A DNA stretch of 64,000 bases from NCBI RefSeq assembly GCF_001949145.1, contig NW_019091475.1:130497-194496 (forward strand), given 5' to 3'. The stretch is from Acanthaster planci. Its lineage: Eukaryota > Echinodermata > Asteroidea > Valvatida > Acanthasteridae. This document shows, one piece after another, positions 50,901-62,257 of the stretch. The position numbers were made by a program, and so were the translations under genes. The notes under the pieces were generated by a model. The model saw only the letters and a list, made by a program, of their open reading frames with translations, was not told the origin of the DNA and searched no databases. Numbering within the stretch: the stretch's first letter is position 1; each line of letters begins with the position of its first letter.

Positions 50901-51762
50901 AGGCAATTTTTTAAAAACTCTTTAGTAGAGATTTAAAAACTACTTTTAGTTCTTTTCATCTTACATACCGGTACATGTATGATTTGGATTCAAAACATGT
51001 ACAAAAAGTCCATGGCATTTAGTCTTTTCAGGGTTTATTGAATTTGAAAAACCATAAATATTTTACATCAAAATTATGAACATTGCCATGTCAATCCATT
51101 GTCAAGGTACATTGCCAAATAGGTAGATTTAATGAGATAATGTGAGGCAGATGGTTTCTCCAAGTTCTCATAGCCCTGAGCTCTTTTGTGCCATTTGCCC
51201 GGGTTATTCTGGTCATGGATCAAGGCAAAGCAACTCTAAAGGCCAACAACAGACATGACATCACAACAGGGATCCTTTGTGCCAACTGTTGATGATCGCT
51301 TTTGAGTATGGACAATTGACAGATATGAATGTGTGCAGGAATGCACATGGCAACCACTGCACAAGAATGCTACGTGTCTCCATATGATCATTGAGCTAGA
51401 AATCTGTTTTTCATTTTTCGTAAAATAATGATTCCTTAAAAGTGTACTCTGGGTTGAAACTAATTTGAAATGTTGGCCGACGGTTGATGAGCACAACTAT
51501 TGAAAATGGAGACATGAGCTGAAGAGCCTTTCCCAAATTCCAGCCCCAGAACAAAAGACCGATCCTCTAAACCCCATCTAATTGTTTTCTGACCAGTCAC
51601 AGCCGTGGTTTGTGTCCGACATCGAGTACAAAAGTCCGCCATGCGTGCAGGCGCGTATGATGCGTGTGGCTGGAACCTGTAGTGTGGCATTGAAGAAAAG
51701 CATGTGGTAAGTGCCCCACGTGCGCAGTGGATGGAGCTTACTGGATTGTTCTGTCCACCTCC

Positions 51763-52254
51763 AGCAGAAGCACTGCCTCATCTGTTGAAAAGAGCTGCGT
51801 TGATCGGGAGTATTCATTTTGTTGGTAGCAATGCGACAGCAACACTTGCATTTCCTAGTCGTTGGTAAACCATCAACGTGCAATTAGTAAAGGAGTCTAG
51901 ATTGTTAAGGAAATAGACCCATGATGCAGTTCTCAAGCGTAAGAGTCGTCTTCATTTTACATTATGCAGTACTACTTATTTGTAGCAAAATGTCAGTCTC
52001 CCTTGTTTCCCACTCATTGCTTCTCAATCAAACATGAATCTGTGGGGAGGTTCAGATTCACTCCCTATGGGCCTGGAGCTGGACCAAGAGAGAGCACTGT
52101 TTCTTAGCAACGGAAGCTCCTTTGGTCAGAATTGTACTTCGTTGGTTCGTAAACGCCCAGGAAACGCACGCGTCACAGTCGCATCGCTACCAACAAAATG
52201 AGTACTCCCGACCAACACAGTTCTTTTCAACAGATGATGGGGTGCTTCTGCTGA
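51763..52254. mobile_element. long inverted repeat element, arms about 110 bp
   Basis: The left arm (about 51763-51870) and the right arm (about 52145-52254, inverted) share CAGCAGAAGCAC, CATCTGTTGAAAAGA, CGGGAGTA, CATTTTGTTGGTAGC and GATGCGAC-like blocks, roughly 80 percent alike, around a 275-bp centre. The centre has no recognisable gene. This is a foldback-type element or an inverted duplication. Confidence 0.75.
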
Positions 52255-55200
52255 AGGTAAATTTGTATTTTAGAAAAATTTATTTTTAGATTATGCTCCC
52301 AAGGAATCACAGGAGGGCAACTTAAGACTTGTCAGACAATTTGATGAGCGTGACTTCATTTTGATCATGTACTCAACATTTCTTGTAAAAAGTCGCGTTG
52401 AATATGAGCATGTATCCCGTGACAAGGTCAGGGAGATCCCTTCCTGGTACCACCTTACACAAGGTACCAGGTCTGCCAATCGGATAGACGTGCCCTACTG
52501 GGCTGACGAGGTAGTAAGAAATTGCAAGCATACCCTCAGACATGTTGAGACATTTTGCATAGGGAAGTGCATGTTGGTCACCAGCTATGCTCCCTTGACA
52601 CACAACTTCCTAATTGGATTGCTAACCAGATTTTGGTTTTCATGGTCAAGTTCAACATTGTGGCTTCTTGTGACAATGACTCTCTTGATTTCAAATTCAA
52701 CTTTGCTAGTTTTCTCAGGTGTGTAAATTGAGACCCAGTCCAGGATTTCTGGCTGGCTGGTAGACGGTCAGACAGCCTTGCGTCTGATTTTTGTTGTTCT
52801 TTGGCAGTAGTGTCAGAGATGGGAAATTTGGAGCAATTTGGTTTTCCCAGTGAATCACATGGCAGAATGAAGAATCTGCTGAGAGAGTGGGAAGACAGTT
52901 TAATGGATTCGTCTGGTATTGAAATCAGTGGGAGTAACCCATCACACAGGAAACTAATCAATTTACTTTCTGGGTGACTTTTCTTGCACAAAGTATGTGA
53001 TAACACCTGTGACTAACAGGCAGGCCTAGAGGGTCTTTGACACTGGTGATTGAAAACATGAAAAGGATGTTTCTAAATGTATTTCACAAGTGAAACAGTG
53101 CATATTAGCATCGCAAGTAGGGCAAAGGAGATGCTTGTGCCTCCCTCCCCTAACCTGTGCCCCTCCCCACGGAAAGAGTAAAAAGGGAGGAAAGAAAAGA
53201 AAAGCAAGAAACAAAAGAGGAAGGACAGTGGATGAAAATCAGTGAATACCTTTGAAATGTGCTTCCCGGCCCTCCCCCCCATGGAAAATTTGTGCCCCCA
53301 CCCAAATAAACATAATGCTGATGCCTTTGAGAGCATCATCTTGAGTCAGACCTCAGAATGATGAATTATTTTCGAGAGCAAACGAGACTTTGGACCAAAG
53401 GAGGCCTCCTGCTTACTGCAGAATTACATGACAAGGAATTGCAGTATACATGCATCTTTCAGATGAGACAGACAGAGGGAACTGATTTTAATTGTTTCCA
53501 GTTAAACATGAAATTGAAGGAATAACTACTGCAGAATTTGAAAATAGACCTTGGTTTTGAGTAGCTTTGTAAAAAAAATGTATATTTAGGATTCTTGGAA
53601 GTCACCTTTAATCTAGACAATGTATGCTACAGTGTTTGAGATTTTTCAGTGCTGCAGTATTTCTTGTAGTGCATGATAAGTACATGTATATTAGATGTTA
53701 CAGTACATGTACTTGCAGGATGAAGGTGAAATTTATTAGTTTCTTTTTTATTTTCTGCTCATAGTAAATGATTACCTGAAGGCTTTGCATCTTCATCTTG
53801 AAACATCAACCACAAGTGCCAACGAAATTTATTTTCAACTCTAATGTGTGGCATTTGATGTCATCACATTCAGTCATCAGTGATACAGATGATGAATTTC
53901 ATTCGTGATTATCTGCTTTATGGTATTCAGTTTTTTTCTGTTGATAATGCATGGAAGATTTCTACATTGCACAAATTGCATTCATATCAATTCTGGCCCT
54001 GCACGTGCACACACAGATGAAATGACAGGACAGTCAGCCAAAAGGAAATGTGCATAATACATTCATAAAAACCTGATTGGTCAGCTAGCCATGGGCTGGG
54101 AGGGGCTTAGGCATGGTGAATGGGAAACAGCCTCCACTACCAGCTCCTCTTGTGTTTGTACTGCACCGGTGCACTGCATGTGGGTTGATCTTGTGGGCTG
54201 GAGGGAGAGACTAGTTTTGTAATTACTGGCAGCCAGTGTTATTGGCATCAGTCATTGTGTGTTGTGAAGCCTCAACCTGGCCTGTGTATACCCTGATAAT
54301 CCACTGGATCCCCTAGCGTGCACTAAGCTCTGTGGGGGAGAGATATTCTCAGTGAGGGCTGAATGGTTTTGTTCTTCGCTTTGCCAAGTGGTGGAGGAAA
54401 TTTATGTATTCTAGACCTGTGATCATATATGTACAAATGTAGATTTGAGGGGGCATAAGGTAAGTAATATTACTCCATAAATGATACATTAAGACTATAC
54501 TGAGTACATGTTGCTGGTATCTAATATTACTCGTTAGAGAATTGAACAAGGGTACTGTATGTACCAGTATCTATTGTCCTCAATTCTGAGATTGATGAAA
54601 TTTCGGAAAGAGTTCCATATACGGACGCCGCTTGACACGCTGTGCACAAACCCTATGAAACTGGTCTGAAAAATTTTCTAGTGTTTTCTAAGTTAACTTC
54701 TCCGGACTTGTGTTTGCTTTCTGATGATAGCTAATTACTGGCGTCTGGTATATGGAACTCTTCCCGAAATTTCTCTTTTTGTGACTGGTGTTGTCTGTGT
54801 CTATGGAATAGTAAAGAGAGAGGGAACAGCTAAATAATTGTCCACAAAGTTTCAGTTATTATTGGCTTTTTATACATGTTACATTTTACGGTACATCGGC
54901 ATTCCTACATGTAGGTAGGCTTGCATGTTACACTGTCAGGGAGGAGCCATTTTCCTCCATCTAATAAAATCCTTTTCAGGCTTAAAGAATTCAAATGTTT
55001 CTTGTTGATTTGCTGGTATATGTGCATGCGTCTCATGATTCATGAGATGTAAACAGTTTTCAGTAGTTGCACTGGCCATGGAGGTAGAATCACACCATGC
55101 ACAGCCGAACCAGCACATGGCCTGTGGTTGTGTGGTTGATCAGTGTTATGATTGTGGTCATTGGCCTGTGGATAAACTGGTGCCCCTGTGCTGTGGTTTT

Positions 55201-56937
55201 GTGGTTAGGTTTCCCATTGATCAATCAAATCGATGGGTTTTTGTTTTAAAAATAGTAGCATTTGGTTGAAGTCACAGTTTAATGAGGAAAATGATGCAGT
55301 TTCTTGCTTTGAAAATGTGCTACTTGAACTGAGAGATGCCCGTTGCTGGTGTATTTCAGAACAGTTTCCCAAGGCACAAAGACACGCTTTTAAAACTTAT
55401 GTGTGCAGTAATGTGTGTGTGTGGTCATTGAACTTTTAAAGCCAGGGGGAGAACCTGGCATTGTTACCTAATGAAGAAGAGGAAATATAGACCCTTGGAG
55501 ACGGTGAAATTCTTTCATCTCCAGTGAAAGGATGAGATCAATCCTATTAATAATACACAAGGGTAGGCAGTATGTTTGGGGCTCATCCGTGGTGCATGCA
55601 CATGGGCATGTACTGGTAGTGCCATATGAACATGTACATGTATATTATACATCTACATGTACAGGATACCACTGTACATGTACATGTATACACAGAAGTA
55701 CTTGTACATGGTCAGTCTTCAAGTGTGATTGGTGTAATTCATGCGCTCATCGTGCATGTTGTTCAGGTCCTGTGTCTAAGATGGATTTCCTGCTTCTCGT
55801 GTTCAAAGTCCACACTGGATGCAGTCACCGTTGTATTGTAAGATTTGGGTATTCAGTCTTGAAATTACTGTTAGAAAAGTGCAGCTTTCATTTTTCGTTC
55901 TTAAATCATTATTTTCAGAGTGGAATCATCAGCTAAAAAGAACTGAGTCAGTGTTGTGCCATGATTGGACATGTATCTTGTACATTATTCTACCGGTAGG
56001 TGTACCAGTATTGAAGCACTGAAGATTGAAAATGTGAAAAGAACACGTAAAAGTGCACTTGTTTCATATTACCGGCAATACAAAATGAGTGGATTACGGC
56101 GGAATAAATGACTTCCAATCTGAAAATATTGTCCTTGGGGGGAAAATGAGCTTTGAATTCTTTGGCAATTTTTTGTGTTTCGGTTAGACTGGAAGAGTAC
56201 ACTTTCCTCTTTTTTTTTTTGGTAGCAAATGTTTCCACTATTGTCCTTTCCATTACATACACTACATGTACATGTAGCCTCGGAGTACTTTACAAATTAC
56301 AGTCACGTTCTGGTGCGTGATGGGTGTATGCTGGTAAACTAGCGGTACATCTGTTGTTTAAAACCTATGTATTTGTTTTACTGTATAATTCTGAGCCTCA
56401 TGATGAGATGGTTTGACTGTGATTACTGAAGTTGGAAGATAGAAATAACAGGTGTTTACAGAGTACTTCCTGCTAGGGCTATTTTTGCTTAAATATTGCT
56501 TCCTTTTTGTCGTGATTGTTTGAACTTCTCAGGAAGTAAATGTGGTTGTACTATAAGTGCATTCACTGAAGAGCATTTATGTTTTAACAACATTCAAGGT
56601 AAAATGTAACTGTTTTCTTGGCTAACATAATGCATACATTGCACTGTCATAGTGAGGTTATACAATAATACACTAGAGCAATTACATGTACATGTGCTGA
56701 AGTGTCTTGTACACGTGTACGTATATTTGTGGCACCACCCATGGTTGTTTCATCCATTTTATCGTTCTTCCCTAAAAGCTGGGTGTTGATAAAGGTTGGT
56801 AGTTGTACCAGTACATGTAATTCTACTCTCAAATTTGATTGCTACCGGTACATGTACATGTGTACATGTATGTACATAATACTAAAGCAGCCTGTGTGAA
56901 ATATGTCTTTACTACATTCCTAATTAATTTAAATTGC
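52255..56937. other. gene-free region, fourth part
   Basis: No recognisable exon. The element at 54597-54773 and the palindrome cluster at 55630-55690 are the only clear structures. The open frames at 52361-52726 (+) and 52578-53006 (-) overlap each other on opposite strands and match no family known to me. Confidence 0.5.
54597..54773. mobile_element. MITE-like element, 177 bp, 33-bp terminal inverted repeats
   Basis: The left end (54597-54629) reads GAAATTTCGGAAAGAGTTCC and on to GGACGCC. The right end (54740-54773) is its inverse with three to four differences. The 110-bp centre is non-coding. The sharp inverted ends and short length are typical of a miniature DNA element. Confidence 0.85.
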
Positions 56938-56953
56938 AGATATCCACATTTTT

Positions 56954-57547
56954 ATGGCTCTCCTTACTTTCAAGGATTTGATTTTAGCTGTTGGTTCAAT
57001 GTTCGTGAGTTTTCCCCAGTTACTGCCAAAATGTGATTGTTTGATCCTTTGTACTACAGATGAAACATTCAATTACTTGACATTTCGTTTTGAAGTTTTT
57101 TGGGGGCTCATGAAGTGCCCGTCATTTTCATTGCTAAATGTAGTTGTGGCTCTCACCTGTTGGGAGTGTGGTTCTGTTAATGCTCTGATTAAATTGGGCA
57201 CGTGCAGTAATTGTGTGTTCCTTGTGCGCACCCTCGATAAAATGATTGCTCTCAATTTATTACATCCGATAGCCTTCCTGAACCCCAGGCATTACCGGGC
57301 AAAAGGGAACATCAAGGTAGCTTGGACCAGAGTTGCAAGCCTTTTTAATTTGCCATCCTCTAAAAGAAAAAAAGAGCATATGCAAACGATTTTGTTGAAA
57401 CTTGGAGATGATAAGGTGCCATTTATTCATAAAGGTCACAAGTGTCCTCATTTATCTTTGGTATGTGTGCTTTGCAACCCCCAAAAATCTGAGTCTCAGA
57501 CCAGTGATGGTGTTGTGGTTCATCATCTGTTTTGCCTGGGGTGGTAA
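56954..57547 (+). CDS. 197-codon open frame of unknown status
   Basis: This is the longest uninterrupted frame in the window, ending 297 bases before the exon at 57845. The frame also runs open upstream across an acceptor-like TTGCAG at 56934-56939. Three Cys pairs are visible (CWEC, CSNC, CVLC), with a Lys-rich stretch (SSKRKKEH) between the second and third. I recognise no family. A frame of this length is not improbable by chance in 64 kb of six frames, codon usage looks unlike the verified exons, and no clear donor closes it. It is most likely non-coding or a decayed fragment; a real exon cannot be excluded. Confidence 0.15.
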   Translation: MALLTFKDLILAVGSMFVSFPQLLPKCDCLILCTTDETFNYLTFRFEVFWGLMKCPSFSLLNVVVALTCWECGSVNALIKLGTCSNCVFLVRTLDKMIALNLLHPIAFLNPRHYRAKGNIKVAWTRVASLFNLPSSKRKKEHMQTILLKLGDDKVPFIHKGHKCPHLSLVCVLCNPQKSESQTSDGVVVHHLFCLGW

Positions 57548-57844
57548 CTGCTACTCACCTGCAATGGTCTGGTTCAATGTTCTTCGACTTTGGTCAACAA
57601 CATCAAGTTCCTGTTGAATATCATGGAAATGTGTCTTAGAACCTGGGTCGAATTTAAATTTGAAGGCACTGCTTTACACCTGCCAGAAACCTGTGAGTGT
57701 TACATTTGGGGAAACACTTTAGCTCTCCATTCATTTTTCAGGAGAGGTTTGAGCGAAATCTTGAAAGTGAGCTCTTTTACTGGCGATTGTGTGCATATGT
57801 AATCTGTCGCATAAAATCTATTTTCCCTTTTTTTTTGTCCACAG

Positions 57845-57971
57845 AAGTGGCTATGAGAATATGATAACACTGTGAAATATAAAGAAAAAGTCAAGATGGC
57901 GGAAGGTTCCTCTGGGAGAGGAGTTGCTGATGGCAGCTCTGGAGTTGAGAGAGATCACCCAGTGCAAGAAG
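57845..57971 (+). CDS. first coding exon of an unidentified rightward gene (25 codons visible)
   Basis: The exon follows a strong pyrimidine tract (CCCTTTTTTTTTGTCCACAG, ending 57844). It carries a 51-base 5' UTR with an in-frame TGA (57854-57856), then ATG at 57896 in a good context (TCAAGATGG). The 25-residue start is MAEGSSGRGVADGSSGVERD followed by HPVQE. It is Gly/Ser-rich, polar and probably disordered, without signal peptide or membrane segment. The exon ends in AAG|GCAAGT, a near-perfect GC-type donor, after one base of the next codon. The acceptor shows that at least one upstream non-coding exon exists. The remaining exons lie right of the window, so neither family nor function can be named. 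A YY1-like site covers the ATG. Confidence 0.55.
57893..57903 (+). promoter_or_regulatory. YY1-like site over the start codon of the unidentified gene
   Basis: AAGATGGCGGA matches the AANATGGCGGC consensus except for the last base. Sites of this kind over an ATG usually lie near a transcription start, which argues for a promoter closer than 17.6 kb. In conflict with this, a splice acceptor precedes the exon. Confidence 0.4.
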
Positions 57972-59796
57972 GCAAGTTGTCATTGTTTACATATCTGTTT
58001 GTAGTAGATTCTCTGCAGACTGTGTTCCTGTTTATCTGGTATTTGTAACCATGTGTTACGGTGTCAATTTCTGTCACTTTGATTTGCCTAAACAGTTAAC
58101 TTTCAGCAAGGTTTTTTGTTAGAAACCTTTCAGGTGTTTTGTTCGAAATGCAGAACATATATATTTTAATACAAGTTATAAGGGAAAAAATGATTAGAAT
58201 TTAGAAGTTGCATTTCATTTATAACTATTGTGTTTTATTTTTCAAAGGATTTTTAACAAAATATCTCATTCAGAGATAAAAAAGTAAGTGGCTAACCTTT
58301 TTTATTTGAATTTCCATAGCATGCATAGAGTTTTCTCAATCACAAAACTCGTCATTGGGGATTCAAAACATTTCTCATCTCCCCAGTATTCAACTGCACC
58401 TGTCACAAAGATTCACCTAAACTTTGTCTTGTCATAATGACGTCAAACACCTCAGGGCCTTTTTCTCTGTCAAATCTAATCAGCCACTTTTTTCAAGGAT
58501 TTCACTGTGATCCATGCCGGCGTTGGCTTGCCTTCTCATTGAGTGATAGCTCCATAAACACATGAGGGGTGCACATAAGGTACTTCACAACACTTCAGTC
58601 AACAATATAATGTACTGTACATGTACATGTGCATCACTTTTAAGCTTTCCAAATTGTGTGTTGGCTCAGTCCATTTTAAATGATTTAGTAGAATTGAACA
58701 GTAGAGGGCAGTATTAAAAAATAAATGGATCCCATTCACTGACCATGGTGCAGAATGGCTAGTCTGAACTCCTATCAAGGATCAAGCAAGGACCTACTGG
58801 TATACATGTATACAAATCTATGGTCTAATACAGTGATAATGGAATAAACACAGTGGAGTACCTTGGGAATCACATCAAGATGAATGTGTAAACTGGATAT
58901 GTCATGGACTGTTGGTCTTGGAAATTTAATGTATATGTAAGTGTGATGTCTGTTTTTCATGTAGAGACTGCTCTATGGTGTTACCATTTAGGTAGGATGT
59001 GTATGTTTTTCTTCTTTGTTGGAAGCCTTATTCTCAACATCCAAAACAATTTGTTCAAGCATTGATGACATCTGACAAGGCTCATTCTTCATGAGTGGTT
59101 CGCTTTGTCATGTTGCACTTTAGTTTTACTCTTCATATTGACTAGGTTGCAAAATTCATGTAATATTAAAATCTCCCTGTTTAAAAATCTTGAGTTGCTG
59201 ACCCAAAGACAACTTTTTAATTGACACTGCTGGAAGAGAGTGAGAGAAAAGATTGGGATGAGAGCATACAATGACCTGATACACTCATGCATATCGCATA
59301 TGTACCCCGTACAGTATGATAACAGATCCTCTCCACTTGTTAAGATATGGCATTTGCACTTTGTTCCTAAGTGTAGTATACGCTTTTTTGTTTTCAAAGC
59401 CTGAGGTCACCTAACCTTCGCTGGTGGGGGTCCACATACAGGTACATGTATGCATAGTAGATGTACATTGATGTACATGCACAAGTACTGTATCTTGCTT
59501 GTTAGTTATTCCATGGTTGAGTTTGCTTTGTTCGCAGACTATTGATGGATGAGATGAAATTGGGAGGGGGTTCATTATGCGTGTGTGAAATTCAACACTT
59601 TCAAGACTGCTGAGTCAAGGACACCGTTGGGAACAACTTGCCAGTTTATTGTTGACTGATTTCGACTGACGTTGACTCACATTACTTCCAATGTGAAAAT
59701 GGTCAGTAGGCTGACTGCTGTCGTGGGATTGTTTTTTGTGCGCTCAAAAGAAAGCTTTCACTGTTGCCAGAGTTTTCTGATCTGCATTTGGATATT

Positions 59797-60042
59797 TTAT
59801 AAATTTGGGGTCCGATAAGTGACATTTTTTGTCGGTGCTACATGCATCTGTGTAATTTGATTAGGGAATGTACATGTATCATTGAAATTGACAAACTACA
59901 TTGTATTTTTATTTATGTGACTGGTAATGTGCATTAGTTAATCACTCTTGGATAAAAAAGAATGTGCTCTAAACTTACAAAATCATATAACAGGTGTAAC
60001 AGTGACAGGAAAAATTAGACCCCAAATTTATAGAAAGACCCA
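59797..60042. mobile_element. MITE-like element family M2, copy 1 (degenerate)
   Basis: About 246 bp. The left end reads TATAAATTTGGGGTCC and the right end its inverse, GACCCCAAATTTATAGAAAG. Next to the right end is GTAACAGTGACAGG, as in copy 2 at 61991-62257. The interiors also align in the same orientation (CATGTATCA, ATTGA, CAAACTA, GGTAAT). The left terminus is more decayed than in copy 2. Confidence 0.7.
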
Positions 60043-61990
60043 TTTCTATTTTTTCTGTGGAAACAGACTTCGGAGAGTTTTTTAAGTTCATAGTTTGTGT
60101 GACATGTACATGTATGTATAGGTTCATGTACATGTCCGTGTACCGGTATATACAGCCCGCAGACAGGTGCACATTTATGTCTGTGTGCAGATTTCCTAGG
60201 CCTACAAACTGAAAGTTAATTGCTCAATTATTCAACAACCTGAACTTAAATTTCACTTTTTTCACTGAACTTCTAGAAAGGCAAATTGTACATGTACATC
60301 ATGCCACTAAGTTACTGTGATACATGTATGTGAATTGTCGTGCCAACATCTGTTGGTTGGACGGGCTACCGGTACATGTACATGTACATACTCAGTGAAG
60401 TGCTCAGAAAGTTCATTGCACATTCAGACGCCTGTGGCTACAGTAGCACTGTGATGTGTTCTGCGGTGTTTTTGCAGGTTACCGATATGTTTGAGTGAGC
60501 ATATACAGTGGCACAGTTTCGGCTAGCCCATCAGCCACGTCATGTCCTGAATTACTGTATCAATGGTGTGCTCATCCATGCATCAAGCGCCACGCACATG
60601 TTCACAGTTTCCTTTCACTGTATATATGCATTCAAAAACTGTACCTACCGAGCAAGGACACGCGGTACCGGTACAAAAGGCAATAAAGAGAGACCCAGAT
60701 TGTTTCATGGCAACATTTACTTTTGCTGTGAATGTGGGTGGATAAGAAGCTGTTCAATTTCCAGGAAGACAAAATTGGAATTTATCTTCAGTACACACGG
60801 TACATGACTCTTTCATTGGAAATTATTTGTACACTTGAGCTTAGATTTACATCAGGAATATAGGTGTATGAGTAAACAGCATTGACATTCAGGGTTTTCT
60901 GAAGGAATTGATGGTAGTTGACTGTTTGGCTGAGCTGAGGGCTGGCGTGTATAAATCCAGAAAGGTACCGTACCAGTACAGTACATGTATGCAGGCACAG
61001 ATGTATTTTGTTTTGTCATCAGTCTTAGTCACTTGTAACATCAAGAAAAGAGGAGTTATCTTTGTGTGCTGCGAATTTTTTCCGTATTTTCAATTGAAGA
61101 TGTAAACTTTACCCATAATACAAAATCAGATTTAGAAGCTTCTGAATTTTTTAAACAAGGACAACCATTCTTTTTCCATATCCTAAAGTTGTATTCACTG
61201 GAATGTAAACAGCCAGCATACCGTTCTGTATCAAGTGACTCTTATGCACGATTGCATAGGCCCATTCTTTGAGGCTCGCGCATAGGGCTTATCCCTCGTG
61301 AGCGCTCGTGCATGGAGACACAAAAGAAAAGCCAGTGTTGAAGGAGTGGTTGGGGGGAAAAAAACGCTTCAAAGGCTTCGCTGTTGTAAGCATTGGACAC
61401 ATTCCAGCCTGGACAGAAAGATTGTTGGGCCCATTCAGAAAGCAAGGGGACCCGGGATCAGAAAGGATTAGACTGTGTAACGTGTGTCATTTGTGGATTG
61501 GGATCGCTAGAGGTGCATTCGGATTTTAGTACTCCGTTCTCCAGTTTATGTGCACATGTATTTCTAACTGATGTACGGTAGACCACTGGATAAATAGTGA
61601 TGGTGCATGGGTACTTGTGGTGAGTTCATGTATTTTTGCAAAATGTGGCTTGTAACCGGTTTAATTTGTTTGGGAGAATTTTGTAGGATTCATTAAGGTA
61701 CATGTACACCCCGATTACTTGTAATTATCATAGAACTTGATGCCCTCGGAAAGTGAAAATTCTTGCAGACAGGAGATTCATGAGGATTCCGGGAGAGGGA
61801 GTGTACATGGAGGTGGATAGTGGAAGAAGCCACCAAGGTTTCCAGGCTGAAATGCATGGCAGTTATGCTTGAGGTACACGTTCTCGTACATCATGGGCTG
61901 CTGATTGTAACTTCCATGACAGGGCCTCAGTACAGTATTTTTGCCAACTTGAGATTACGAGTATGTATGCTGACCAGAGATTTACATGTA

Positions 61991-62257
61991 GGGTCATTCT
62001 ACATGTATAAACCTGGGGTTCAAAGTGTGACATTTTTCCGTCCCCGTTACCTTTGACATCTACTGTATACCATCTGACCCGTTTGACAAGGGACGAACAT
62101 GTATCACCGACATTGATTTCAAACTATTGTTGTTTGTTTGGCAGGTAATTTGCAATGCTTCTTCAATTTTGGAATAAAACATTGAGTTTTAAAAATTCAT
62201 GTGCCAGATGTAACAGGGACAGGAAAAAAAGTGGACCCCAAATTTATAGAATGACCC
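61991..62257. mobile_element. MITE-like element family M2, copy 2
   Basis: 267 bp with clear terminal inverted repeats: left GGGTCATTCTACATGTATAA then CTGGGGTTC and CCGTCCCCGTTAC; right GTAACAGGGACAGG then GGACCCCAAATTTATAGAAT and GACCC. Arms of about 55-68 bp enclose a 145-bp non-coding centre that aligns with the centre of copy 1. Confidence 0.8.

Larger units (their letters stand above)
44610..51762. other. gene-free region, third part
   Basis: No recognisable exons. It holds the inverted-end element at 45877-46282 and the hairpin-GAAAC motif at 47899-47929, and it is otherwise AT-rich with scattered palindromic words. The stretch around 49180-49480 is AT-rich with several TATTCAA/TTGAATA inversions. 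Confidence 0.5.

Noticed and set aside
52361-53006. 121- and 142-codon frames on opposite strands
   Set aside because: They overlap each other, match no known family and lack start or splice context.
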